Shown here one piece after another: positions 1 through 9,239 of a stretch of DNA of 64,000 nucleotides (position 1 is its first letter; every line of letters starts with the position of its first letter). The notes beneath the pieces are model-generated. The model did not search any database, was not told where the DNA came from, and saw only the letters and a program-made list of their open reading frames with translations. Source of the DNA: Mesostigma viride. Lineage: Eukaryota > Streptophyta > Mesostigmatophyceae > Mesostigmatales > Mesostigmataceae. A program made the position numbers and the translations under genes. The stretch covers positions 12,501-76,500 of the forward strand of contig RPFO01001006.1 of the NCBI GenBank assembly GCA_009746045.1. The letters are read 5' to 3'.

Positions 1-99
1 TGCGTCTTATACAGGGGGGATCCCATTAGTGAAATAAACACGTGCTCCCGTTGGGGAATCACGGAGTATGAATCACCGATTAATTAATTGATTAATTAA

Positions 100-153
100 A
101 CTCGTGCTCCCGTTAATTGGGGAGTCACGGAGCATTAACCCTGATGGATGTGC
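100..153 (+). repeat. Hairpin module, copy A, next to a microsatellite
   Basis: Holds CTCGTGCTCCCG, then GGGGAGTCACGGAGCATTAA, preceded by (TTAA)n and followed by GATGGATG and a GGAG/GGGC/GGAC tract. A more degenerate copy precedes it at about 38-80. The same core occurs at 8719-8798, 8984-9060 and 26428-26485. Confidence 0.8.
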
Positions 154-528
154 ATGGAGGGAGGGAGGGAGGGAGGGAGGGCGGGCGGGCGGGCGGGCGG
201 GCGGCGGGCGGGCGGGCGGGCGGGGGGGCGGGCGGGCGGGCGGGCGGGCGGCGGGCGGGCGGGCGGGCGGGCGGCGCGGCGGGCGGGCGGGCGGGCGGGC
301 GGGCGGGCGGCGGGCGGGCGGACGGACGGACGGACGGACGGACGGACGGACGGACGGACGGACGGACGGACGGACGGACGGACGGACGGACGGACGGACG
401 GACGGACGGACGGACGGACGGACGGACGGACGGACGGACGGACGGACGGACGGACGGACGGACGGACGGACGGACGGACGGACGGACGGACGGACGGACG
501 GACGGACGGACGGACGGACGGACGGATG
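154..528 (+). repeat. Compound tetranucleotide microsatellite GGAG, GGGC, GGAC
   Basis: About 25 bp of (GGAG)n passes into about 140 bp of impure (GGGC)n and then about 210 bp of nearly pure (GGAC)n. Long open frames (GGRE, GGRA, DGRT repeats) are artefacts of the repeat. Confidence 0.98.
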
Positions 529-780
529 GCTATGTACTCTTGGAGTACATATTAGTGTGCCACCCTATGTACTCTTGGAGTACATAGGGTGGAGTACATA
601 GTCACACCTTCCTATGTAATACGGGGGTGTAATCATATGTAATCATGTGTAATCATCGGTAAAAATCGGTAATCATTTGTCCTTTTTTGGTAATCATGTA
701 CGTGTAATCATGTGTAATCATGTGTAATCATCGGTAAAAATCGGTAATCATTTGTCCTTTTTTGGTAATCATTTCGGTCA
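529..780. repeat. Perfect hairpin and a 75 bp tandem duplication
   Basis: CCACCCTATGTACTC (560-574) and its exact reverse complement (578-592) are separated by TTG. A shorter partner of the same stem lies at about 533-551. Segment 647-696 (GTGTAATCATCGGTAAAAAT...) is repeated at 722-771. Nothing coding is seen through 918. Confidence 0.9.
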
Positions 781-918
781 GGGTCACGTGTGCTTGTCTG
801 CATGATCGATCGTCCAGACAAGCTGCACTGCCCCCAAGACCCGAAGTTACACAAGATGATGTTGTTGGGTGTTGAAATGGAACAACGAAGGTCGAAAGCC
901 TGCGCTTAATGTAAATTA

Positions 919-1975
919 TTAATTAATGCGCTTACCCGGGGTCTCGAATTGCTTGGTCTCCTGGACGATGGTGCTGTTCCACACCGCGCTCCTCGCCTTC
1001 AGTTGAGCCGGCGTGTAGTCCTCGTCGAGGCTGAAGTCGCCGGGCTGGAGCAGACGACGTGCTCCCAGCACGAGGCGTTTGTCGTGCATGCATGGAGGCC
1101 ATGGTGACGACGACCAGGCCCGGAGGGCCTGGCAGCCGAATGGCTCGTTCAATGACAACACGGTTCTGGAGCTGCATCTTCCCCAGAAACGCTGGGCCGC
1201 GCAGCTCCTCGGCAAGTGAGTGTGCTGTCTCATGTGCTGCCGCGCCTGTCTGGAAGCCTTTGATTACCATATTGCGCTGGCGTTGCTGCACTGCATTCTG
1301 GGTGACCGCAGCGGTAGCTGCAGACTTGGCCGCCTGTTGAACGATGGTGGTCAACTGCTTGCCGGTGACGTCGGCAAACGTGGTAGTTTTGGCGGGGGCT
1401 GCCATGGCTTTCTTCAGCTCCAGCAATTGTGCCGTCGCAGCTGCAGACGCCTCCGTCAGGACCTTAATGTCGCCCTGCACGGTCGTAAAAGACTGTGCGA
1501 CGTCCTGCAGCTGCACGTTAACATCGGTCGCGGGGGCTGGCCTGGCGATGGTCGTCGCCGGCAGCTCGACAAGTTCAGGGCAGCACGAAATAAGACAGGC
1601 AAGCCGACGCTGGCGCTCATCCCAATGAGGCCATTCATCCGAAGCAGCCTCCATAACCTGGCCGCTCTTAGGGTGGCGAATCGGGGCGTCGTTGTCGTTG
1701 CGGAGCTTCAGCACGCTTGTCACAGCGGCGTCATTGTAGGCATCAAGGTACCTATCGATGTCTGCCAGGCTCAAACGCTGGCCTGGCATGTAGAATGAGG
1801 AAGAAATGGCGTCCGGCAAGGAGGTTTCAGCAGCTATCGGAGTTGCTTCCGAAGTCTTGGATCGCTTGTTAGCGGCGTTCTTGGCGACGACAATGTCGTG
1901 GGCGATTTTGTTTGCAGCAATCTGGGCATCAATAGAATCGGCGGCAAGAGCTGAAGACGATGCGGGGACCTCCAT
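919..1975 (-). pseudogene. LINE ORF1-like nucleic-acid-binding protein with one frameshift
   Basis: The ATG at 1975 opens MEVPASSSALAADSID. A heptad-like A/Q/L-rich segment (QLQDVAQSFTTVQGDIKVL, AQLLELKKAM) leads into an RRM-like block starting RQRNMVIKGF. The expected continuation (DKRLVLGARRLLQPGDFSLD and EDYTPAQLKARSAVW) is in another frame, ending at a stop at 919. The shift coincides with a TGCA duplication at 1085-1092. The layout coiled-coil / RRM-like / DxDxTPAQ tail is typical of LINE ORF1. No ORF2 follows on this strand. Confidence 0.7.
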
Positions 1976-2189
1976 AGCTACGTTTAATAGCACCTAGACG
2001 AGGGCAGGGGGCGCAGGCACACTGATCACGTGCGTGGTGCCGCCATAATGTGCAGAAAAATAGCGAGATCTGCTGGGCAGGCCGCTGGCGATAACTTGCG
2101 AAATCCTGGGCGATGGCTGCCAAAAATTAGATCGGCGTGTTCGTCATCAAAAGGCGAGTCTATTGCAATTTACCCGACCAAATTTCATC

Positions 2190-2709
2190 ATGGATGGATG
2201 GATGGAGGGAGGGAGGGAGGGAGGGAGGGAGGGAGGGAGGGAGGGAGGGAGGGAGGGAGGGAGGGAGGGAGGGAGGGAGGGAGGGAGGGGGGGAGGGAGG
2301 GAGGGAGGGAGGAGGGAGGGAGGGAGGGAGGGAGGGAGGGAGGGAGGGAGGGAGGGAGGGAGGGAGGGAGGGAGGGAGGGAGGGAGGGAGGGAGGAGGGA
2401 GGGAGGGAGGGAGGGAGGAGGGAGGGAGGGAGGGAGGGAGGGAGGGAGGGAGGGAGGGAGGGAGGGAGGGAGGGAGGGAGGGAGGGAGGGAGGGAGGGAG
2501 GGAGGGAGGGAGGAGGGAGGGAGGGAGGGAGGGAGGGAGGGAGGGAGGGAGGGAGGGAGGGAGGGAGGGAGGGAGGGAGGGAGGGAGGAGGGAGGGAGGG
2601 AGGGAGGGAGGAGGAGGGAGGGAGGAGGGATGGATGGATGGATGGATGGATGGATGGATGGATGGATGTTCTTAATTAATTAATTAATTAATTAATTAAT
2701 TAATTAATG
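2190..2709 (+). repeat. (GGAG)n/(GGAT)n microsatellite followed by (TTAA)n
   Basis: About 440 bp of GGAG with occasional 3 bp interruptions, then GGAT at 2628-2668, then about 40 bp of TTAA at 2669-2709. The order tetranucleotide-TTAA mirrors the hairpin modules but the hairpin is missing. Confidence 0.97.
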
Positions 2710-3640
2710 GTCAAATTAAAGGCAATCATGGTACATGAAGCGAGACAAATCATGCCTGGACGCATGGCGATGTAAGAGCCCCCCCTCCCCCATGCCAGGA
2801 GGAAGGGGTGCGTGACTGAGTAGAGTAGAACAATTAGGATTTTGTATTAAGAGAGACAACTTTGTATATTATCAAGGAGACAACTTGGTATATAAGATTA
2901 GAGTGAGATCAGCTAGTCTTCGCGGCTCAGTTCTAATGCACCCACCCCCATCAGTCCATGGATCATACGTGCTCCTGCTCCAGATCCTTAATTAAGGCCA
3001 AAATGAGTCCCTTCCAAACAACATTTGCACTTAGATAGTTAGACGAATTATGCCCGACGAAGCTGGAACTTAACAGCCACAATGAATTACGGTTGTTCAG
3101 ACCTTGTACAACGCCTCAGGGCATTTGGAGCCCTGAATGGTAACAAATGCTAACAAGGTAGTGTTGCTATCAATAATGATTTTAAAAATTAATATGATGT
3201 CATTAATTAATTAATTAGTTATCAACATCACTCCGTTGGGAGTAAATGTAGCACATATCCCTGAGAAGGGGCATATGGCTTTTAATACATTCTAGGCTAC
3301 TTCATGCAAGGGTGGGAATGTAAGCTACCCCTGCTCTAGGTGCACCAGGGCACCTGCACCACCATGTCATATTACAACCAAAACTGGTCGTCATCATGCA
3401 AGCATCTGAAGCATGGTCGCAAAACTTCGTGTGCAAAATCTCATGTCATAAGGAGCCCAACATTATGACAATTGCCAGGCTTTGTAAAGATTTTTTATTT
3501 AACGATGACTACAGCACAAACAGTGAGCGAAACCCTGGTGCATGTGAATGCCTGAGTGGCGACTGTTCCTAACAGAATGCAAGATGTAAGGTAGACATTG
3601 CGAGTATGCCACAAATGTGTGATGTGCAGTGCACATGCAT
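2710..3640. other. Gene-free AT-richer stretch with small repeat relics
   Basis: Contains two tandem units of the GTTGTCTC motif (2845-2890, seen on the minus strand). It also contains a degenerate hairpin-module copy at 3203-3265 (TTAATTAATTAG, then ACTCCGTTGGGAGTAAATG). No gene recognised. Confidence 0.6.
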
Positions 3641-3644
3641 GTGA

Positions 3645-3697
3645 GCTACCATGGTCCGGATTCTCCCGATTTCTGGCCTGCGCTGGTTGTCTCCTTG
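3645..3697 (+). mobile_element. Short retroposon-like copy ending GTTGTCTCCTTG
   Basis: About 50 bp matching copies at 26084 and 31376 (both minus strand): GGTCCGGATTCTCCCGATTT, then CTGGCCTGCGCTGGTTGTCT and CCTTG. Similarity stops after CCTTG in all copies, whereas the other end varies. Confidence 0.75.
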
Positions 3698-3899
3698 ATG
3701 TATACCCCATGACACCATACTTCTAAACTACTTAAGAACCTTGGCACATTGCAAAATGGGAAAGAAAGCTGAACAATACATGCAACATCACTCACTAACA
3801 CAGCCATGTGATTGCTACCAACACGTACCATGTACGTCCTGTGTGAAATTATTGGCAACGACACGCCAAGCAAACGCCAAGGTATAGTATAACTGCGAC

Positions 3900-4790
3900 A
3901 GGCTGGCACATGTCACCTGGCATCCACGTATGCTCACCCCAAGGCATTGGCATATCCCCATGTCTATATCCGTTGCCCTTTGTGCGTACCGAGTCACCCA
4001 TGCAGTCACCCACCCATGCATCCACCTGGCCCACCCACACAAGTACTCATACACTTGCGCACCTGAGTACCCAGCCACCCACTGGTCCACCCACCCGGTG
4101 ACCCAGCCAGCCAGCCACGCACCTACTAAACCAACCTATCTAACCACTCGTGCACCCAGGCACCCAGCCACATACCCACCCACTGGGACATCCACCCACC
4201 CAGCTAGCCACATATGCAATCTACCCACCTAGGCAATAAGGAGGCATTCACCCATCCTTTTATCCAGGCACCCATTACTAAAACCACGCAGCCACCTAAC
4301 CACCCAGCCAGCTGGCCCCATGTGTGCCCACCGGGCCGCCCACCCCTGACCCACCCACGCCCCTTCCCACTCGACCACTCTTTCCCCCCATACCCTTATA
4401 CCCACCGACCTGCACCCACTCACCCTCACACATCCACATCCTCTCAGCCAGTCACCCACCCATCTCACCCCTAACATGCACAGCCCTCCACCCGCGATAG
4501 GTGAGTCGATCCCAACTACAAAACCACCCACCCACCCATATCCGTGCACCCACCCACCCATCTACCTTCCCCATCGCTCACCCCACCCACTTCTAATCAC
4601 AGCTACACATCCACCCGCCACAAACCAACGGTGCAAATCCTCCAGCCCATGAAACAGTTTCACTCAGGCATCCAACAATGCACCCACCTAGGAGTTCCCA
4701 AACCCCGTCGATCCCCCAGCCACCTGGCGATTCACTTATAAGCAACCACCCTTGCACCCATCCACCCACCATAACCACCCACCCACCCGC
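3900..4790 (+). repeat. Degenerate CCCA/CACC-rich simple-sequence region
   Basis: Irregular runs of CACCCACC and CCAGCCAC. The long threonine/proline/histidine frames here follow from composition. No gene recognised. Confidence 0.85.
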
Positions 4791-5042
4791 CCTCCCTCCC
4801 TCCCTCCCTCCCTCCCTCCCTCCCTCCCTCCCTCCCTCCCTCCCTCCCTCCCTCCCTCCCTCCCTCCCTCCCTCCCTCCCTCCCTCCCTCCCTCCCTCCC
4901 TCCCTCCCTCCCTCCCTCCTCCCTCCCTCCCTCCCTCCCTCCCTCCTCCCTCCCTCCCTCCCTCCCTCCCTCCCTCCCTCCCTCCCTCCCTCCCTCCCTC
5001 CCTCCCTCCCTCCCTCCCTCCCTCCCTCCCTCCCTCCCTCCC
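4791..5042 (+). repeat. (CCCT)n microsatellite (GGAG on the minus strand)
   Basis: About 250 bp of CCCT with two 3 bp interruptions near 4918 and 4946. Same unit as the 2.2 kb block but in opposite orientation. Confidence 0.98.
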
Positions 5043-6088
5043 GCCACCCCACCCACCCACCCTCTCCAACTGCATGTGGACTGCCTCTCCCAGCGACTCG
5101 GCCAGCCGTTTGAGTGTGTTTGGGACCATATGCTGATGCCCATGGATATTACGCGCGCCATCAACCAGGCAACACCAGTGACACTTGAGCTCCTTGTTAT
5201 CCTTCTCATCGGATGTACTGACGACACCCTGCACAATTACAGCTCACAAGGCAACTAACATGCTGGAGGAACGCATCCGCCGCAGTGGACGTCAGTAACG
5301 GATGTTGCAATGTTGCTGGAGGGAGGTCAATCGACCGCACCCGTACATACAAGGGGCAATTATTGATGCGTCATACCCAAAACAGGAAGAAAATGTGGCA
5401 CAACTAACCTTGCCATCAACATGGATGGACGGAGTTGGAGACCAACTGCAGCGCGGCATTCGCAAGGGCACAGGCTGTGTTGTTCAGCAGGTCCACCGCT
5501 GGACTGCCCGATGCCGAGTCCAGGTTCTTCCTTACACAAACTCTCCACAAGCGTGATTGTCGCGTCCTTGGCTGCCAACTGCGGAAAGGAGGCCGGTGCT
5601 CGCTTCAGCAGGAACTCGGCAATTGCAATCACGGTGGGCCCTGGCACGATTTGCAGGCCTACACATGCTTGCCCCGCATGTGCCTCCCCCACGTGTGCAT
5701 CCACCGCAGTTGACGTGCTTGCTCGCAGCTCCCACTACCGCTGGCTTCGTTGCCATGTTCCTCCACCCGTTGCCTCTTGCATCTTAGCTGTTCCTCGTGC
5801 TTCTCCGCAGCCTCTCTTTCCCTCTCTTCCTCTCTCTTTTCTGCTGCCGTTCATGCCTTGCTCCAGATATAGATGTGGCTGCTTAGGCGTTCAATCTGCA
5901 TCACAGAATTGGACGATATGCACGTCAAAGGAAAGCCAACCCGAGCAGCAACATTACCAACAATGTAGCGGGAGGGTCAGTGCAGAGGCCAGCAACATAA
6001 CTGCCTTAGTCTTGTACTCACTCTTCGTCAATTAACGCGTCTTCTACGTCTTCCACAGTGTGCATGCGTAGCTAGCCAGCTATGTCGC
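5043..6088. other. Unassigned stretch with short open frames
   Basis: A plus-strand frame to 5256 (HVDCLSQRLGQPFECVWDHM) and a minus-strand frame at 5704-5360 (VIAIAEFLLKRAPASFPQLA) have non-repetitive, protein-like composition. Neither is recognised and no splice structure is evident. They could be exon fragments or chance. Confidence 0.3.
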
Positions 6089-6089
6089 G

Positions 6090-6405
6090 GTTTACGATCC
6101 AGTTAACGATAACGGCTCCGTAACCACCCCAGTACCTAATATTGGGGCAGCTATGGCGCCGTAACCACTACCTGACCCGTCCCGTATACCCCAACGTAAC
6201 CTGAACCGAAGCCGTTCACGCCCCCGTAAACATAACCGGCTCAGTTACTGGGCCGTACCGAATCTCGGGGCCAATATTCCGAATGGTACCGTAACCGGTC
6301 CGGTAACCCAAACCGCCAACGAATACGGACCTGTAACCTGGCCCGTCGAAGTTACCGGGCAGGTTACGGGGGCGTCGAAGTTACCGGACAGGTTACGGGG
6401 GCTTC
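6090..6405. repeat. Degenerate GTAACC/GGTTAC-rich tract with a 29 bp tandem duplication
   Basis: CCGTAACC-like words recur about every 15-30 bp on both strands. The segment 6345-6373 is repeated directly at 6374-6402 with one change. The tract abuts the 5' end of the LINE relic. Confidence 0.75.
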
Positions 6406-6409
6406 AAAT

Positions 6410-8607
6410 TAACTCCTAGTGTACCTCGTCCCCCCGCTGGTCGGCCCACTTGGCGACCCGTCTGACATGCCCCCTTTCACCTCTCGCGAGGTCACGGAGG
6501 CGGTCCAGCGCCTGCGTTATGACGCAGCCACCGGCTCTGACGAGATTCCGGCCGCAGTTGTAAAACTTGCAGCCGAATTCGAGGACACAGGTGTTATGCT
6601 GCTCTTCCGGGACATCTGCAACCGCCTTCTGCTGTCGTCGCAACCACCTCCAGCGGCCTGGCAACACAGTTTTCGCACGATGCTGTACAAGAACAAGGGG
6701 TCGCCTGCCGACCCCGGCAACTATACAGAGGGGTGTGCATTCAAAGTGCCCCCCTCAAGCTTCTTATGCGGCTCATCCTGAACCGCCTGCGCACGGCCCT
6801 GGACGGTCACCTCAGCGAGACTCAGCACGGCTTCCGTTCAGGTCGCAACACAGTACAGGCGCTCTTCGCTACTCGCCGACTGGTGGAGGAACTGCAACGC
6901 CTTCAGCCTGGTGAGTCCCCTTTGCACCTCACTACAATACGGTTCGTAGGAGACGCGAAATGAGTGAGAATGTTACCCGAGCGGTAACGAGGATTCGCAC
7001 CGTTGATTTTAACATATGTTTCTTTTTTTGCGCCATTTGGCGAGCATCGACTGGAGCCTGAACCTAGCGGGGGGAATCGTGCGGGGGAATCTTGCGGGGG
7101 AATCTTGCGGGGAAAAATTCCGAACGTGAATTTAGCGAAGTCCTACTACATTTTGCTTGGGTACACGGTACTACAGTTTCGTCACTGAAAATTTTCTGTA
7201 GTTGCGTTGGTGTTTCGTACGTTCCGCTGAAATTATCGTGTTCAGTGCCCAGATCACAATTTGATCCGGGCGCAAAATGATTGGCTGTACGGTACGAACC
7301 AAAAACGAATTTTTAGTATCTAAGTTCCGCAGCGCTTGCTGAATTTGCCCCGGAAGCCCGGGGGCACTTTCCCCGCTGAAAAAGGTGTCCGCGGAAGCGT
7401 ATTGTAGTGCTTGTGCTGGTGGACTTCATCAAAGCCTTCGATTCGGTTTTCTGGCCGGCCTGCGCTTTGGGACATCCTCGAGTTGTTCCGGATCCCCCGC
7501 CCCCTAATTGCTGTCATCCGCAACCTGTATGAAGGGTCCACCACTTCGGTGCGCACTTCTTACGGGACCACGCCCCCATGCCCTTTACAGAAGGGTGTGT
7601 GGCAGGGCTGCGTGCTGTCGCCCTACCTGTTCATTATTGTTGTCGAATACGTAATGATTCAGGCGCGCAAGCGATTTGCCCGCATCGTGGGCAGGGAACC
7701 AGGAGTGCAGGTTGCTAACAAATTCTGGCACGGCGGTGCGGACACGGAGATTCGGCTAGCAGACATCATTTACGCAGACGACACCACCCTCTTCGAGGAC
7801 ACTGAGCACGTGCAGACATGGCTTGACTGCCTGGCTCTCGAGGGCGGTCGAGGCCCGTGCAGTGGGGCTTGAGGTCAGCAAGAAGACAGAGGCCCTGGCG
7901 GTTGGGCTCACCAACTCAGCGCCGCCCCTCTATCTCCTAGACGGCTCTCGAGTCCCGTATCGGGACCACGTCAAGCTGCTGGGCAGCCTGCTCCCCAGCT
8001 GCGAGGTTGATGTGGACCATCGCATCTCCCTCGCCTGGCACGCTTTACGTCAGTACCGGGCCCTGTGGCGCAAGCCCCTGGGCAAGATCGAGAAACAGGA
8101 CCTGTTCAAGGTCCTCGTCCTTCCTGTTCTCACGTATGGCGCCGAGACGTGGACCCTCACCGCCGACCTGGCCCGCAAGCTGGACGGCGCGGTCACCAGC
8201 ATGCTGCGTTCCATTTTCAGAGTAGGATATGCTGCTCATGTCCGCAATGAGGACCTGTACCAGGGCATGCCCTATATCACCAGCACCATTAAGCAACGCC
8301 GCCTGCAGCTTGTAGGGCACCTAGCTCGCACCAACCAGGTAGACACCTCACGTGGCCCCCCGCAGGACTGCGACCAGCCCAGCCTGGCCGGCACCTCCTG
8401 ACGTGGGCTGGGCCTAGTGATGTTAGACGCCGCAAGGCCCGCACCTTCAAGGAACAGCTAGTAGAGGACATGGGGGGCCTCGGCCTCTCCGTGATTTGGA
8501 AGAAGATGATGGACAAGGCCAAGTGGGCCCAGGTCATAGAGGACAATGAGCCCCCCCCAGTGGGGAAGCGCCCGCGTGTGCAGTCCCGCGGGAGGCACGC
8601 CAGATAG
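6410..8607 (+). pseudogene. LINE (non-LTR retrotransposon) reverse transcriptase, 5'-truncated, frameshifted and interrupted
   Basis: Relic of a non-LTR retrotransposon ORF2. It starts abruptly at YLVPPLVGPLGD (about 6413). RT blocks follow: LRYDAATGSDEIPAAVVKL, then NRLRTALDGHLSETQHGFR, VLVDFIKAFDSV, the block KGVWQGCVLSPYLFI and an intact YADD box at 7771-7782. The thumb region and the C-terminus (FKEQLVEDMGGLGLSV, KWAQVIED) end at a TAG at 8605. No endonuclease is attached. The reading frame changes at 6722 (TA duplication), 6930-7409 (a 480 bp inserted element), 7453 (GGCC duplication), 7838 (10 bp insertion) and once more between about 8300 and 8420, so it cannot make a functional enzyme. 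A paralogue lies at 23513-25700 on the other strand. Confidence 0.92.
6930..7409. mobile_element. 480 bp non-autonomous CACTA-like (EnSpm) DNA element inside the LINE ORF
   Basis: The element begins CACTACAATACG and ends with its reverse complement CGTATTGTAGTG; inverted similarity continues inward (TTC, then GGA and AC blocks). It is flanked by CT on both sides (6928-6929 and 7410-7411). Removing the element plus one CT restores the LINE frame exactly as PLHLVLVDFIKAF, which defines the ends independently. ACTACA-type motifs recur inside near both ends, as in CACTA subterminal repeats, and a TGCGGGGGAATC triplet repeat lies at about 7078-7112. No transposase-like ORF is present. Confidence 0.8.
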
Positions 8608-8718
8608 CTCCCCCTCGGGCAGCGTGCGGCTGCCTAGATAGATGTTGTAGTTAGAATGCTGTTAGGTAGATGTAGTATGTAGCCAATGTAGATAGATTAG
8701 ACCGGTAGGAATGTTTGC

Positions 8719-8798
8719 ACCCATCCATCCATCCATCGGGGTTAATGCTCCGTGACTCCCCAACGGGAGCACGAGTCTAATTAATTAATTAATTAATA
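8719..8798 (-). repeat. Hairpin module, copy B, in the LINE 3' UTR
   Basis: (CATC)4, GGGGTTAATGCTCCGTGA, CTCCCCAACGGGAGCACGAG and (TTAA)n in order. CTCCC/GGGAG can pair with a CAAC loop; TGCTCC/GGAGCA forms an alternative outer stem. Confidence 0.85.
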
Positions 8799-8983
8799 GA
8801 GGACAACGAGCCCCCCCCTGTGGGGAAGCGCCCGCGTGTGCAATTAAACCCGCGGGCGGCACGCCAGACAGCTCCCCTAGGGTAGCATGATGCTGCTTAG
8901 ATAGATGTTGTAGTTAGTGATGCTATTAGATAGATGTTGTAGGTAGCTGATGTAGATATAGATTAGACCGGTAGGACTGTTTG

Positions 8984-9060
8984 CACCCATCCATCCATCC
9001 ATCGGGGTTAATGCTCCGTGACTCCCCAACGGGAGCACGAGTCTAATTAATTAATAAATA
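8984..9060 (-). repeat. Hairpin module, copy C, in the LINE 3' UTR
   Basis: Nearly identical to the copy 260 bp upstream: (CATC)n, the same hairpin, then a shorter TTAATTAATAAATA tail that runs into the shared LINE 3' end. Confidence 0.85.
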
Positions 9061-9219
9061 GTACCCCCCGGCGTGCCCATGGACATGACACGCAAGTACA
9101 CTTACTTACTCCCCTGGCAATTTGAATAATTCCGGTGCCCGGGCACCGGTGAACTGGACGAATTTGCAGTGTGTGGTGTCATGCATGCAATGGTCAGTGC
9201 GAAATCAATGTCACAGATC

Positions 9220-9239
9220 CTATCAAGGAGACAAACTAT
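9220..9239 (-). mobile_element. 12 nt insertion of the GTTGTCTCCTTG family with CTAT repeats
   Basis: CTAT at 9220-9223, CAAGGAGACAAA at 9224-9235, CTAT at 9236-9239. On the minus strand this reads ATAG, TTTGTCTCCTTG, ATAG. Confidence 0.6.

Larger units (their letters stand above)
8608..9113 (+). repeat. LINE 3' UTR with a 260 bp head-to-tail repeat and shared 3' terminus
   Basis: After the LINE stop, the segment from about 8537 (end of the ORF) to 8796 is repeated with small differences from about 8797 to 9060. Each unit ends in (CATC)n, a hairpin and (TTAA)n. The stretch 9056-9113, with GACATGACACGCAAGTAC and a TTACTTAC tail, is shared with the 3' flank of the other LINE copy (about 23380-23440, minus). 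It is probably the true 3' end of the family. Confidence 0.75.

Noticed and set aside
932-1993. Intact host gene of 353 codons
   Set aside because: Its end is out of frame with the conserved LINE ORF1 tail; it is better explained as a broken ORF1.
2030-2683. REGG repeat proteins at 2.0-2.7 kb and 4.6-5.3 kb
   Set aside because: Translation of GGAG microsatellites, no non-repeat domain attached.
6932-7407. Reading the insert in the LINE as a TA-flanked element (CAATACG ends)
   Set aside because: Removing it with TA does not restore the RT frame, whereas removing the CACTA-ended version with CT does.
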